64,000 nucleotides of DNA. It comes from Flavobacteriales bacterium. GTDB lineage: Bacteria > Bacteroidota > Bacteroidia > Flavobacteriales_F > PHOS-HE28. How positions within the stretch are numbered: the first letter of the stretch is position 1; each line of letters begins with the position of its first letter. The position numbers and the translations under genes are program-made. Positions 18,049 to 25,830 of the stretch are shown piece by piece. The notes beneath the pieces were generated by a model, which had not been told where the DNA came from, made no database searches, and saw only the letters and a list, made by a program, of their open reading frames with translations. The stretch covers positions 42,040-106,039 of the forward strand of contig JAEUSU010000001.1 in assembly GCA_016788635.1 (NCBI GenBank), given 5' to 3'.

Positions 18049-19641
18049 TTACTCCACGATCAGCCGGCCATGAGCGATGGCTCCTGAAACCGGCTGCAAG
18101 ACAACAGTGTAGCAACCAGCCGCCAGATCGCCTGGCAAGAGGATCATATATCCATTGTCAATGGCGGATGAACGCAACACGTCCAACTGGACCGTCCTGC
18201 CGTGCAGATCCATCAAGCGCACCTCAGGCTGACCGGAACTGGTTCCAGCCATGCGGAGACTTACCCGGTCATTGCTCCGGGCAGGGTTCGGGTGAATGGA
18301 GAGTTCGTGGACCAGGGGAAGATCCTGCATCCCTACCGTACCATCATTCAAATGGCGCATGATGACCGCGTCGTTATTCGAGCCGTTCATGCCTTTGCCG
18401 GCCACCAGGATCTTGCCATCCGCCTGCAAGGTCAACGCGTTCGCTTCATCGAATGCGGCCATCGCAGTGGTCAGCACCACGCCGCCAGTGCCAAATCCCG
18501 CATCCAGGGTCCCGTTATCCAGGTAACGGGCAAGGATGAAATCGCGGTCATTGAAGATGAAGCCACCGGAGGTGCCGGCGACCAGGATACGGCCGTCATT
18601 CTGACGCTCGATCCCATACGCAACATCCTGATCGGCATTGTTGAAGGTCACCACACCGCTGGTACCGAATGACGGAATGGATGAACCCTGTGCATCAAAT
18701 GCCATCAGGAGCATGTCGTAGGTGAAATCCATCAGCGTGGTGTACCCGCACACCACGATGTCTCCGGCCGGAGTGATCACCTGGCCAAAAGCCTGATCAT
18801 CCTTACCCGTGGGCATGGGAGCGATGACCACACCACCCGTGCCGAATGTGGGATCCAGTTGACCGACACTGCTGAACTTGGCCAACAATACATCGAACTG
18901 AAAGGCCCCACCGGAACCCGGAATTTCGGAAGCATAGTGGCCGCTGGCGATGATGCTTCCATCCGGATTGACACCCAAGCTCCAAAAGTTGTTGTCCTCT
19001 CCGGCCACCGGTAGGGTAGCCATGCCACTCGTGCCAAAGGTCATATCCATCACACCCGTTTCTGAGAAATGGGTCACAATGGGATCGTATAGAAAGGAGC
19101 CGTTCCTTGCGCGGCCGGCGAGCAAAAGGCTGCCGTCCGTAAGTTCAACCACCGCATGCGCCATGTCATCCTGCGGGCTCATTTCGGTAACGACCATACC
19201 GCCCGTTCCGAAGGTGGCGTCCAGGCTGCCATCCGCCTTCAGCCGCATCATGAACGTGGCGAACTGGTAGGTGGGGTCGGCCACGGTACCCACAACAACG
19301 ATCTTCTCGTCACTACGGATCACCAGGTCGTATGCGTAGGATTCCGTGAAGTCGTTGATGATCAAATAGCCATCGCCATCAAAACTGGTATCCAATGTGC
19401 CATCCGGATTCAGCCGCATCACAAGCAGTTGGCCCGAGAAGGAGGTGTTGATCGCGGTGCCAACAGCAATGATCTTCTGGTCCCAAGGCTGCACCCGCAC
19501 CTTGGTCAGGTTATCCTGGAAGCCGAAATTCTGGATGTACTTGCCATTGTTGGCGAAGGAAATGTCCAGGTCGCCGGGAACCTGAGCCATTGCCAACGGG
19601 GAAAGGGCAAGAGAAAGTGTCGCTGTACTGATGATGCGCAT
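18049..19641 (-). CDS. Delta-60-repeat secreted protein with T9SS type A sorting domain
   Basis: A 530-residue exported protein. Signal peptide about 1-19 (MRIISTATLSLALSPLAMA). The body consists of about seven delta-60 repeats of roughly 55-70 residues, each with a core like LDTSFDGDG or LDATFGTGG (near residues 25, 80, 137, 195, 260, 318 and 378), predicted to form a beta-propeller-like fold. The last 80 residues are a T9SS C-terminal domain: LSIHPNPARSNDRVSL near 447 and the end GCYTVVLQP...LIVE. It is predicted to be carried over the outer membrane by T9SS. Ligand unknown. The -7 box lies within a hairpin (see separate entry). Confidence 0.88.
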   Translation of the reverse strand: MRIISTATLSLALSPLAMAQVPGDLDISFANNGKYIQNFGFQDNLTKVRVQPWDQKIIAVGTAINTSFSGQLLVMRLNPDGTLDTSFDGDGYLIINDFTESYAYDLVIRSDEKIVVVGTVADPTYQFATFMMRLKADGSLDATFGTGGMVVTEMSPQDDMAHAVVELTDGSLLLAGRARNGSFLYDPIVTHFSETGVMDMTFGTSGMATLPVAGEDNNFWSLGVNPDGSIIASGHYASEIPGSGGAFQFDVLLAKFSSVGQLDPTFGTGGVVIAPMPTGKDDQAFGQVITPAGDIVVCGYTTLMDFTYDMLLMAFDAQGSSIPSFGTSGVVTFNNADQDVAYGIERQNDGRILVAGTSGGFIFNDRDFILARYLDNGTLDAGFGTGGVVLTTAMAAFDEANALTLQADGKILVAGKGMNGSNNDAVIMRHLNDGTVGMQDLPLVHELSIHPNPARSNDRVSLRMAGTSSGQPEVRLMDLHGRTVQLDVLRSSAIDNGYMILLPGDLAAGCYTVVLQPVSGAIAHGRLIVE

Positions 19642-19654
19642 GATGTGTGTTTAA

Positions 19655-19675
19655 AGGTTTGCTGGTAGCAAACCT
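19655..19675 (-). promoter_or_regulatory. Inverted repeat overlapping the delta-60 gene promoter
   Basis: Perfect 9-bp inverted repeat AGGTTTGCT-ggt-AGCAAACCT. Its upstream arm contains most of the TAGGTTTG -7 box (19669-19676, minus strand) and its downstream arm covers the predicted transcription start. It could be an operator or a hairpin at the mRNA 5' end. Confidence 0.5.
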
Positions 19676-19676
19676 A
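19669..19676 (-). promoter_or_regulatory. -7 promoter box for the delta-60 gene
   Basis: TAGGTTTG on the minus strand, full match to TAnnTTTG, 27 nt before the ATG at 19641. Confidence 0.6.
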
Positions 19677-19725
19677 GCTTCCGGTCCAACCAGTCGTTGA
19701 CGCAAAAACCCTGAGGATCGGAATG

Positions 19726-20220
19726 TCAGCCCAAACGCTTCAACTGGCTTCCATACAAAGCGGTCACCAGCAGGGACATCAGCGGACCGAACACGCCCAG
19801 ATACTCCCATGGAAGCACCACATGTGGAAGAAAGATCCCCGCGATCTGCGCACTGGCATAGGTGTAGAAGCCGCTGCGCCTGCCCTTCCAGATGCCCACC
19901 ACGCCGGCAAATCGAAGTACGGTGCGCACAAGGAGCAAAAGCATGAGCAGCGCCCCGTTCGCGTGCAACACCCCGACCAACGACATGGCCTTGGCCTGGT
20001 CATCCTCGCTCATGCCTGCACTGAATTGTGCCATCTGTTCACGCACCAGGTCGTTCACTTCCTCCAATGGCATCTGCTGCAAACCGGTCATCACCAGAAT
20101 GCCCAATGCATACACGAGCATGAAGAAGCCCGTGTTCAGGAAGCTCGCGATCCCAAGTCCACCAATGAGCCCTGGACGTGAGGTATCACCCATCTCATCC
20201 GGAAGAAAATGCGTGGCCAT
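19726..20220 (-). CDS. Integral membrane protein of unknown function
   Basis: A 164-residue protein with about four hydrophobic segments (about 18-42, 84-106, 118-135 and 138-158). A hydrophilic loop of about 40 residues between the first and second carries the charged stretch EEVNDLVREQMAQ. The N-terminus is soluble and starts MATHFLPDEMGD. No family recognised. It lies 84 bp upstream of the delta-60 gene on the same strand, but that gene has its own promoter, so the two need not be linked. It is divergent from lpd. Confidence 0.7.
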   Translation of the reverse strand: MATHFLPDEMGDTSRPGLIGGLGIASFLNTGFFMLVYALGILVMTGLQQMPLEEVNDLVREQMAQFSAGMSEDDQAKAMSLVGVLHANGALLMLLLLVRTVLRFAGVVGIWKGRRSGFYTYASAQIAGIFLPHVVLPWEYLGVFGPLMSLLVTALYGSQLKRLG

Positions 20221-20239
20221 GCACTCGGAATTGTTGGGC

Positions 20240-20247
20240 TAAATGTA
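20240..20247 (-). promoter_or_regulatory. Possible -7 box for the membrane-protein gene
   Basis: TACATTTA on the minus strand (TAnnTTTG with the last base changed), 19 nt before the ATG at 20220. Confidence 0.35.
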
Positions 20248-20285
20248 ACCGTCGCGCACAACACACGGAGCGCCGGTCGATCGGC

Positions 20286-20293
20286 TACCTTCG
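20286..20293 (+). promoter_or_regulatory. -7 promoter box for lpd
   Basis: TACCTTCG, full match to TAnnTTYG, about 105 nt before the lpd ATG. This makes the leader one of the longest predicted in the window; no riboswitch was recognised in it. Confidence 0.45.
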
Positions 20294-20398
20294 CCCCGCT
20301 TTCGCCACCACCTTCATCTCCCCCATAAAGGCAGGCTGCAGAGGGGCAAGGCGGATAACACAGCAGGGCAGACCAACACACCGCATCCGAATACCGAA

Positions 20399-21787
20399 AT
20401 GAGCTACGACGTCATCGTTCTCGGCAGTGGCCCTGGGGGCTACGTGGCCGCCATCCGCGCCAGCCAATTGGGCCTGAAGACCGCCATTGTGGAACGCGAA
20501 AGCCTGGGTGGCATCTGCCTGAACTGGGGCTGCATCCCTACCAAGGCTCTGTTGAAGAGCGCCAATGTCTTCGAATACATCAACCACGCCAAGGACTACG
20601 GCATAACGGTGGGCGCCCCACAGGCCGACTTTCCGGGAATTGTGAAGCGCAGCCGGGACGTGGCCAAGGGCATGAGCAACGGCGTTCAGTTCCTGATGAA
20701 GAAGAACAAGATCGATGTGGTCATGGGCACGGGCAAACTGCTGCCCGGACGCAAGATCGAGGTGACCGCCGCCGACGGTAAGAAGAGCACCGTTGAAGGC
20801 AAACACATCATCATTGCCACCGGTGCACGCAGCCGCGAATTGCCAGCCCTGAAGCAGGACGGAAAGAAGGTCATCGGCTACCGCGAGGCCATGGTGCTGC
20901 CCGAGCAGCCCAAGAGCATGGTGGTGGTGGGCAGCGGCGCCATAGGCAGCGAGTTCGCCTACTTCTACAACGCCATCGGCACCAAGGTCACCCTGGTGGA
21001 GTTCATGCCCAACATCGTTCCCGTGGAGGATGAGGAGGTGAGCAAGGCGCTGGAGAAGAGCTTCAAGAAGCAGGGCATCGAAGTGATGACCGGAAGTGAG
21101 GTGACCGCCGTGGATACCAAGGGCAAGGGCTGCAAGGTGACCGTGAAGACGCCCAAGGGTGAGCAGACCATCGAGTGCGACATCGTGCTGAGCGCGGTGG
21201 GGATCGTGGCCAACCTGGAGGGCATTGGCCTGGAAGAGGTGGGTATTGTTACGGACAAAGGCAAGATCAAGGTGGACGACTTCTACACCACCAACATCCC
21301 AGGATACTACGCCATCGGGGACTGCACCCCCGGCCAGGCGTTGGCGCACGTGGCCAGTGCGGAAGGCATCATCTGCGTGGAAAAGATCGCCGGGCACCAC
21401 CCCGAGAAGCTGGACTACAACAACATCCCCGGCTGCACCTACTGCACACCCGAGGTGGCCAGTGTGGGCATGACCGAGAAGCAGGCGAAAGAAAAGGGCC
21501 TGGAGATCAAGGTGGGCAAGTTCCCTTTCAGCGCAAGCGGGAAGGCCAGCGCGGGTGGCAACAAGGACGGTTTCGTGAAGTTGATCTTCGATGCCAAGTA
21601 CGGCGAACTGCTGGGCGCCCACATGATCGGCATGAACGTTACCGAGATGATCGCTGAGTGCGTGAGCATCCGCAAGCTGGAGACCACCGGCCACGAGATC
21701 ATCAAGACCGTGCATCCGCACCCCACCATGAGCGAGGCCATCATGGAAGCCGCCGCTGCGGCCTACGGCGAGGTGATACACCTGTGA
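20399..21787 (+). CDS. lpdA: Dihydrolipoyl dehydrogenase (E3)
   Basis: A 462-residue flavoprotein that reoxidises dihydrolipoamide in pyruvate and 2-oxoglutarate dehydrogenase complexes and the glycine cleavage system. Seen: FAD loop GSGPGGYVAAI near 9, the redox disulfide GGICLNWGCIPTK near 38-50, the NAD loop VVGSGAIGSEFA near 178, the second FAD segment YAIGDCTPG near 303 and the dimer-interface catalytic His-Glu in HPHPTMSEAI near 440. All catalytic residues are present. No E1 or E2 genes lie nearby. Confidence 0.97.
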   Translation: MSYDVIVLGSGPGGYVAAIRASQLGLKTAIVERESLGGICLNWGCIPTKALLKSANVFEYINHAKDYGITVGAPQADFPGIVKRSRDVAKGMSNGVQFLMKKNKIDVVMGTGKLLPGRKIEVTAADGKKSTVEGKHIIIATGARSRELPALKQDGKKVIGYREAMVLPEQPKSMVVVGSGAIGSEFAYFYNAIGTKVTLVEFMPNIVPVEDEEVSKALEKSFKKQGIEVMTGSEVTAVDTKGKGCKVTVKTPKGEQTIECDIVLSAVGIVANLEGIGLEEVGIVTDKGKIKVDDFYTTNIPGYYAIGDCTPGQALAHVASAEGIICVEKIAGHHPEKLDYNNIPGCTYCTPEVASVGMTEKQAKEKGLEIKVGKFPFSASGKASAGGNKDGFVKLIFDAKYGELLGAHMIGMNVTEMIAECVSIRKLETTGHEIIKTVHPHPTMSEAIMEAAAAAYGEVIHL

Positions 21788-21846
21788 TGGTACCATCACT
21801 GTCGGAACGTGCGGGCATCCGACCTCACTAAAGCTTCGGCGGACAC

Positions 21847-23718
21847 GTGTGCGGGATCGCGGGTTCATACCAACTTCAGGAGGGGGCAGCATCCGATGAT
21901 CGGGTCGCACAGGCGCTTCGCGCGATAGCGCATCGCGGTCCTGACGATGAGGGGGTATACCGGAGCGGTCGCACCATACTGGGCCACCGGCGCCTGAGCG
22001 TCATAGATACCAGTGCAGCAGGGCACCAGCCCTTCACGGACGAAGGTGGCCGGTACACCATTGTCTTCAACGGTGAAGTGTTCAACTTCAAGGAGCTGCG
22101 TGCGGAACTGGAGGCCAATGGCCACAGGTTTAGAAGCCACACGGACACCGAGGTGGTCCTCCGGCTTTTCACGATCAAAGGCGAGGCCTTTCTGCACGAC
22201 CTGAACGGTTTCTTCGCCCTGGCCATCCACGATGCTCAGGAAGACACACTTTTTCTTGCGCGCGACCGGTTCGGGGTGAAGCCCCTGCTTTGGAGCGATG
22301 TGAACGGTCGTTTTCTGTTCGCCAGCGAGCTGCGGGCCTTGATGGCCTTGGGCTGCCCATGTGATGTGGACCAGGTATCCCTGCGGCAGTACTTCACCTT
22401 CCACTACATACCTGCTCCACATACCATCCTGCACCATGCCCAGAAGCTGCTTCCGGGGCACTGTGCGCGCGTGAGCAGTGCAGGGGTGACCATACGCCGC
22501 TGGTACGATCTGCCGGAAGCCGCAGGCAACACCGAGCGACCTGTTGAACCCCAGTCCCATCTCTTTCAATTGCTCGATGATGCGGTCCAAAGCCGACTGG
22601 TGGCGGATGTGCCGGTGGGCACCTTTCTGAGTGGCGGCCTGGACAGCAGCATTGTGAGCGCTTTGGCCAGTCGGCATCACCCGGCACTGCACACCTTCAG
22701 CATCGGCTTTGCGGAGGATGACTGGTTCGACGAGAGCCGATTTGCGGAGGCTGTTGCTGTGCACATTGGCAGCGAACACCATGCATTCCGCTTGACCCGC
22801 CAGGAACTGGCCGATGCCTATGCCGGACTGCTACACGCCACGGACGAGCCATTTGCGGACAGCTCGGCGCTGGCTTCCTACATCCTTTGCCGCCACACCC
22901 GGGACCATGTGACGGTGGCACTTAGTGGCGACGGTGCCGATGAGGTCTTTGGCGGCTACAGCAAGCACCAGGCGGAGTGGCGATTTCGCCATGCGGCAGC
23001 ACTGGAACAACTGGTGATCGGTCTTGGCCCGCTTTGGGGAGCGCTACCCCGGTCACGGGGCGGCCGTGTCACCGACCTGTTCCGGCGCTTGGACCGGTTC
23101 GCCGCAACGGCGAAGGGAACAGCCGAGGAGCGCTGGCTGGCACTGGCCTCCTTTGATACGGATGATGATCGCAGCAGGCTCCTGGGCCACGCACCTGAAG
23201 CACCCGGTCTGGCCGTGCGCCACCAACGTATGACCGCCGGCTTGGGCCGCATGCCAGGGCTGAACGGCGTGCTGCTGGCCGATGTGCTGGAAACCCTGCC
23301 GAATGACATGTTGCACAAAGTGGATATGACGAGCATGGCCCATGCATTGGAGGTACGCACCCCTTTCCTGGACCGCCGGGTGGTGGAGTTCGCCTTCGCT
23401 CTGCCAGCAGAGCAGCGGTTCAAACTGGGCAGCGGAAAGCACTTGTTGCGCCGCACCTTCGGCCACTTGCTGCCCCACCAGACGTTGACCCGTGCCAAGC
23501 GTGGGTTCGAGGTTCCGCTTCGGGCTTTGCTCACCGGGCCTCTGCAGCCGCTGGTGGACGAACTGTTCACGGAAGAACTGGTGACCAGCGCAGGGCTCTC
23601 GCACCATGGCGTGCAGGCGGTGCGGGCACGCATGCACGGGGCAAACCCAGGCCAGGCACAGGCAACCGCCCATGCCCTTATCGTCTACCTGTCGTGGTGG
23701 AGGAGGTGGATATCCTGA
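21847..23718 (+). CDS. asnB: Glutamine-hydrolysing asparagine synthase family amidotransferase
   Basis: A 623-residue class II glutamine amidotransferase fused to an ATP-pyrophosphatase. The start codon is GTG and the protein begins MCGIAG, which places the Cys nucleophile at position 2. The synthetase domain has the pyrophosphate loop FLSGGLDSS near 259. Next come a GT4 glycosyltransferase and polysaccharide export genes, so it may amidate a sugar acid of the exopolysaccharide, as WbpS-type enzymes do, rather than make free asparagine. Sequence alone does not separate the two. A weak AAGCTTCG box lies 8 nt before the GTG. Confidence 0.88.
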   Translation: MCGIAGSYQLQEGAASDDRVAQALRAIAHRGPDDEGVYRSGRTILGHRRLSVIDTSAAGHQPFTDEGGRYTIVFNGEVFNFKELRAELEANGHRFRSHTDTEVVLRLFTIKGEAFLHDLNGFFALAIHDAQEDTLFLARDRFGVKPLLWSDVNGRFLFASELRALMALGCPCDVDQVSLRQYFTFHYIPAPHTILHHAQKLLPGHCARVSSAGVTIRRWYDLPEAAGNTERPVEPQSHLFQLLDDAVQSRLVADVPVGTFLSGGLDSSIVSALASRHHPALHTFSIGFAEDDWFDESRFAEAVAVHIGSEHHAFRLTRQELADAYAGLLHATDEPFADSSALASYILCRHTRDHVTVALSGDGADEVFGGYSKHQAEWRFRHAAALEQLVIGLGPLWGALPRSRGGRVTDLFRRLDRFAATAKGTAEERWLALASFDTDDDRSRLLGHAPEAPGLAVRHQRMTAGLGRMPGLNGVLLADVLETLPNDMLHKVDMTSMAHALEVRTPFLDRRVVEFAFALPAEQRFKLGSGKHLLRRTFGHLLPHQTLTRAKRGFEVPLRALLTGPLQPLVDELFTEELVTSAGLSHHGVQAVRARMHGANPGQAQATAHALIVYLSWWRRWIS

Positions 23719-23740
23719 GGGTGTCCTGCTCCCAAGAGAA

Positions 23741-23748
23741 TATCTTCA
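23741..23748 (+). promoter_or_regulatory. Possible -7 box for the glycosyltransferase gene
   Basis: TATCTTCA (last base differs from TAnnTTYG), 24 nt before the ATG at 23773, in the 54-bp gap after asnB. Confidence 0.3.
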
Positions 23749-23772
23749 CCACCGCTTCCGGTTCCGAACCCC

Positions 23773-24999
23773 ATGCCCAGGGTCCTACGCATCATCAATC
23801 GGTTCAACCTCGGTGGCCCTACGCACAACGCCGCCTACCTCACGCGGTATCTGCCAAGTGACTTTGAAACATTACTCGTAGGTGGAGGTCAGGAAGCTGG
23901 AGAAGAGGACAGCCAGCACATATTGCGCTCCCTCGGCGTGGAAGCCACGATCCTGCCGGAAATGCAGCGCGAGGTGGCACCATGGAATGACCGGGGGGCC
24001 TATCACAGGATCAAGCAGCTCATCCGCGAGTTCAAGCCGGACATCGTTCACACCCATGCCGCCAAGGCGGGTGCTGTGGGCCGCATGGCCGCTGCGGATA
24101 TGGGCGTGAAGGTGATCGTCCACACTTTTCATGGGCACGTGTTCCACAGCTATTTCGGCAAGCTGCGCACCACGCTTTACAAGAACATCGAACGCTTCCT
24201 GGCCCGGCGATCCTCACGGATCATCGCCATCAGCGAGCGCCAGCGCTGTGAATTGGTGGAGGAACACCGGATCTGTTCGCCGGAAAAAGTGGCCGTGATC
24301 CCGCTTGGGTTCGACTTGAACAGGTTCCAGCAGGATATGGCCGCGAAAAGGGCACTATTCCGGCATGTCTACAACCTAACCGATGATGAAGTAGCCATCG
24401 GGATCGTGGGGCGCCTGGTGCCCGTGAAGAACCACGACCTCTTCCTGGAGACCCTTGCACGGGTGGCTGGCCAAAGCGGCAGGAGGGTGCGTGCCTTCAT
24501 TGTTGGGGATGGCGAAGAGCGCTCAAGGCTCGAGGCAAAAGCCGGGGCCATGGGTCTGGAGACCGTTGCCGGCCCCTATTTTAATGGCCATGGTTTTGGC
24601 CACGGCATGGGGGCCGGACACCCGTTCAAGCGTGCCACGCTCACCTTCACCAGTTGGATCAAAGAGATCGACATTGTCTATGCCGGTCTGGATGTGGTGG
24701 TGCTCACCAGCCTGAATGAAGGCACCCCGGTAAGTTTGATCGAGGCACAGGCCGCCGGCAAGCCCATTGTATCCACCAATGTGGGGGGCATTGAGAATGT
24801 CGTCCTGCCGGATACGACCGCCTGTCTTCGCGCTTCCGGTGATGTGGATGGCCTGGCAACGGACCTGCATCGCCTGGTGGAGAGCAACAGCCTGCGCCAG
24901 GCCATGGGCGCCCCGGGCTGGGACCATGTGCGCGACCGCTACCATTTCACGCGACTGGTGGACGAAACAGCGCGCTTATACCAATCCCTGCTTACCTGA
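23773..24999 (+). CDS. GT4-family glycosyltransferase
   Basis: A 408-residue GT-B-fold glycosyltransferase. The N-terminal half holds the start LRIINRFNLGGPTHNAAYL and the acceptor-side HTHAAKAGAVGR near 93. The C-terminal half holds GIVGRLVPVKNHDLF near 211 and the nucleotide-sugar site LTSLNEGTPVSLIEAQAAG near 314 (the E-x7-E motif). Such enzymes add sugars to lipid-linked precursors in the cytoplasm. Between GLE and FTSWI (about residues 270-292) is an unusual Gly/His-rich insertion (GHGFGHGMGAGHP). Donor and acceptor sugars are unknown. It lies upstream of the export genes. Confidence 0.92.
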   Translation: MPRVLRIINRFNLGGPTHNAAYLTRYLPSDFETLLVGGGQEAGEEDSQHILRSLGVEATILPEMQREVAPWNDRGAYHRIKQLIREFKPDIVHTHAAKAGAVGRMAAADMGVKVIVHTFHGHVFHSYFGKLRTTLYKNIERFLARRSSRIIAISERQRCELVEEHRICSPEKVAVIPLGFDLNRFQQDMAAKRALFRHVYNLTDDEVAIGIVGRLVPVKNHDLFLETLARVAGQSGRRVRAFIVGDGEERSRLEAKAGAMGLETVAGPYFNGHGFGHGMGAGHPFKRATLTFTSWIKEIDIVYAGLDVVVLTSLNEGTPVSLIEAQAAGKPIVSTNVGGIENVVLPDTTACLRASGDVDGLATDLHRLVESNSLRQAMGAPGWDHVRDRYHFTRLVDETARLYQSLLT

Positions 25000-25018
25000 G
25001 CCGCTGGCAGGGGATGGT

Positions 25019-25026
25019 TACTTTTG
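25019..25026 (+). promoter_or_regulatory. -7 promoter box for the polysaccharide export operon
   Basis: TACTTTTG, full match to TAnnTTTG, 4 nt before the ATG at 25031. It suggests that the export-to-LOG gene block starts its own, almost leaderless, transcript. Confidence 0.55.
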
Positions 25027-25030
25027 CCCG

Positions 25031-25825
25031 ATGCATGTGGGTTTGATAAAGCGCGTTGGGTGGACCCCGGTCCTTACCATCCTACTTGGGTCCCTTTTCC
25101 ATGGCTGCACGGTGAACCGTGACATCATGTTCAAGACACCCACCGATTTCCAGTACGATGTGGTTCCTGACAGCGCCGATTTCCGCCAATTGTTCCGCAT
25201 TCAACGGAACGACTATCTGGAATTCAGGTTGTTCGCCAATGATGGCTTCAAGCTGATCGACCTTGTGAGTGAAGCCGGACTGGACGCCCGTGCCGTTCAG
25301 CGACTCACCTTCAAGTATTTGGTGGAATATGATGGTTTGGTGAAGCTGCCCCTCCTGGGCCGTGTGAAACTGGCGGACATGACCATCCGCGAAGCGGAAA
25401 TGTTCCTGGAGGACAAATACTCAGAGTACTACAACAGACCGTTCGTTCAGCTCTTTGTCACCAACCGCCGCGTGGTCGTTTTCCCGGGCGCGGGTGGTGA
25501 CGCCCAAGTGGTGAACCTGGAGAACAACAACACCACCCTGCTGGAGGTGCTGGCCAATGCCCGCGGCCTTCCCCGTCGTGCCAACGCATCCAAGGTCAAG
25601 CTCTTCCGAAGGGGTGAGGATGGGCATCGCCAGGTGTTCCTGTTCGACCTGTCGGATATCGATGGATTGAAGTATGCGGACATCGTCATGCAAGGCGATG
25701 ACATCCTGTACGTCCAGCCGAACCCGGAGGTCGCACGTGAATTGTTGTACGATCTGACGCCGCTCATCACGCTGCTCACCACCACCCTGCTGGTCATCGG
25801 CATTGCGAACAGCTTCTCGAGATAG
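25031..25825 (+). CDS. Wza-like polysaccharide export lipoprotein
   Basis: A 264-residue outer-membrane lipoprotein. The ATG at 25031 gives a lipobox ending FHGC (Cys26); reading further upstream would run through the glycosyltransferase gene. The poly-export domain starts near 55 (RNDYLEFRLF) and is followed by SLBB-like repeats (LPLLGRVKLADMTIREAE near 101; then residues 135-230). A C-terminal hydrophobic segment (LTPLITLLTTTLLVIGIA, about 242-260) replaces the amphipathic helix of E. coli Wza. It would form the outer-membrane exit for the polysaccharide and pairs with the Wzc-like kinase 5 bp downstream. Confidence 0.9.
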   Translation: MHVGLIKRVGWTPVLTILLGSLFHGCTVNRDIMFKTPTDFQYDVVPDSADFRQLFRIQRNDYLEFRLFANDGFKLIDLVSEAGLDARAVQRLTFKYLVEYDGLVKLPLLGRVKLADMTIREAEMFLEDKYSEYYNRPFVQLFVTNRRVVVFPGAGGDAQVVNLENNNTTLLEVLANARGLPRRANASKVKLFRRGEDGHRQVFLFDLSDIDGLKYADIVMQGDDILYVQPNPEVARELLYDLTPLITLLTTTLLVIGIANSFSR

Positions 25826-25830
25826 CCACC

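Noticed and set aside
20285..21910. 541-codon open frame on the - strand across lpd
   Set aside because: Antisense shadow of a complete dihydrolipoyl dehydrogenase; low-complexity His/Gly/Leu composition and no family.
24767..25030. 88-codon upstream extension of the Wza-like gene
   Set aside because: It overlaps the 3' part of the glycosyltransferase gene in another frame and hides a good lipobox; the promoter box at 25019-25026 places the start at 25031.
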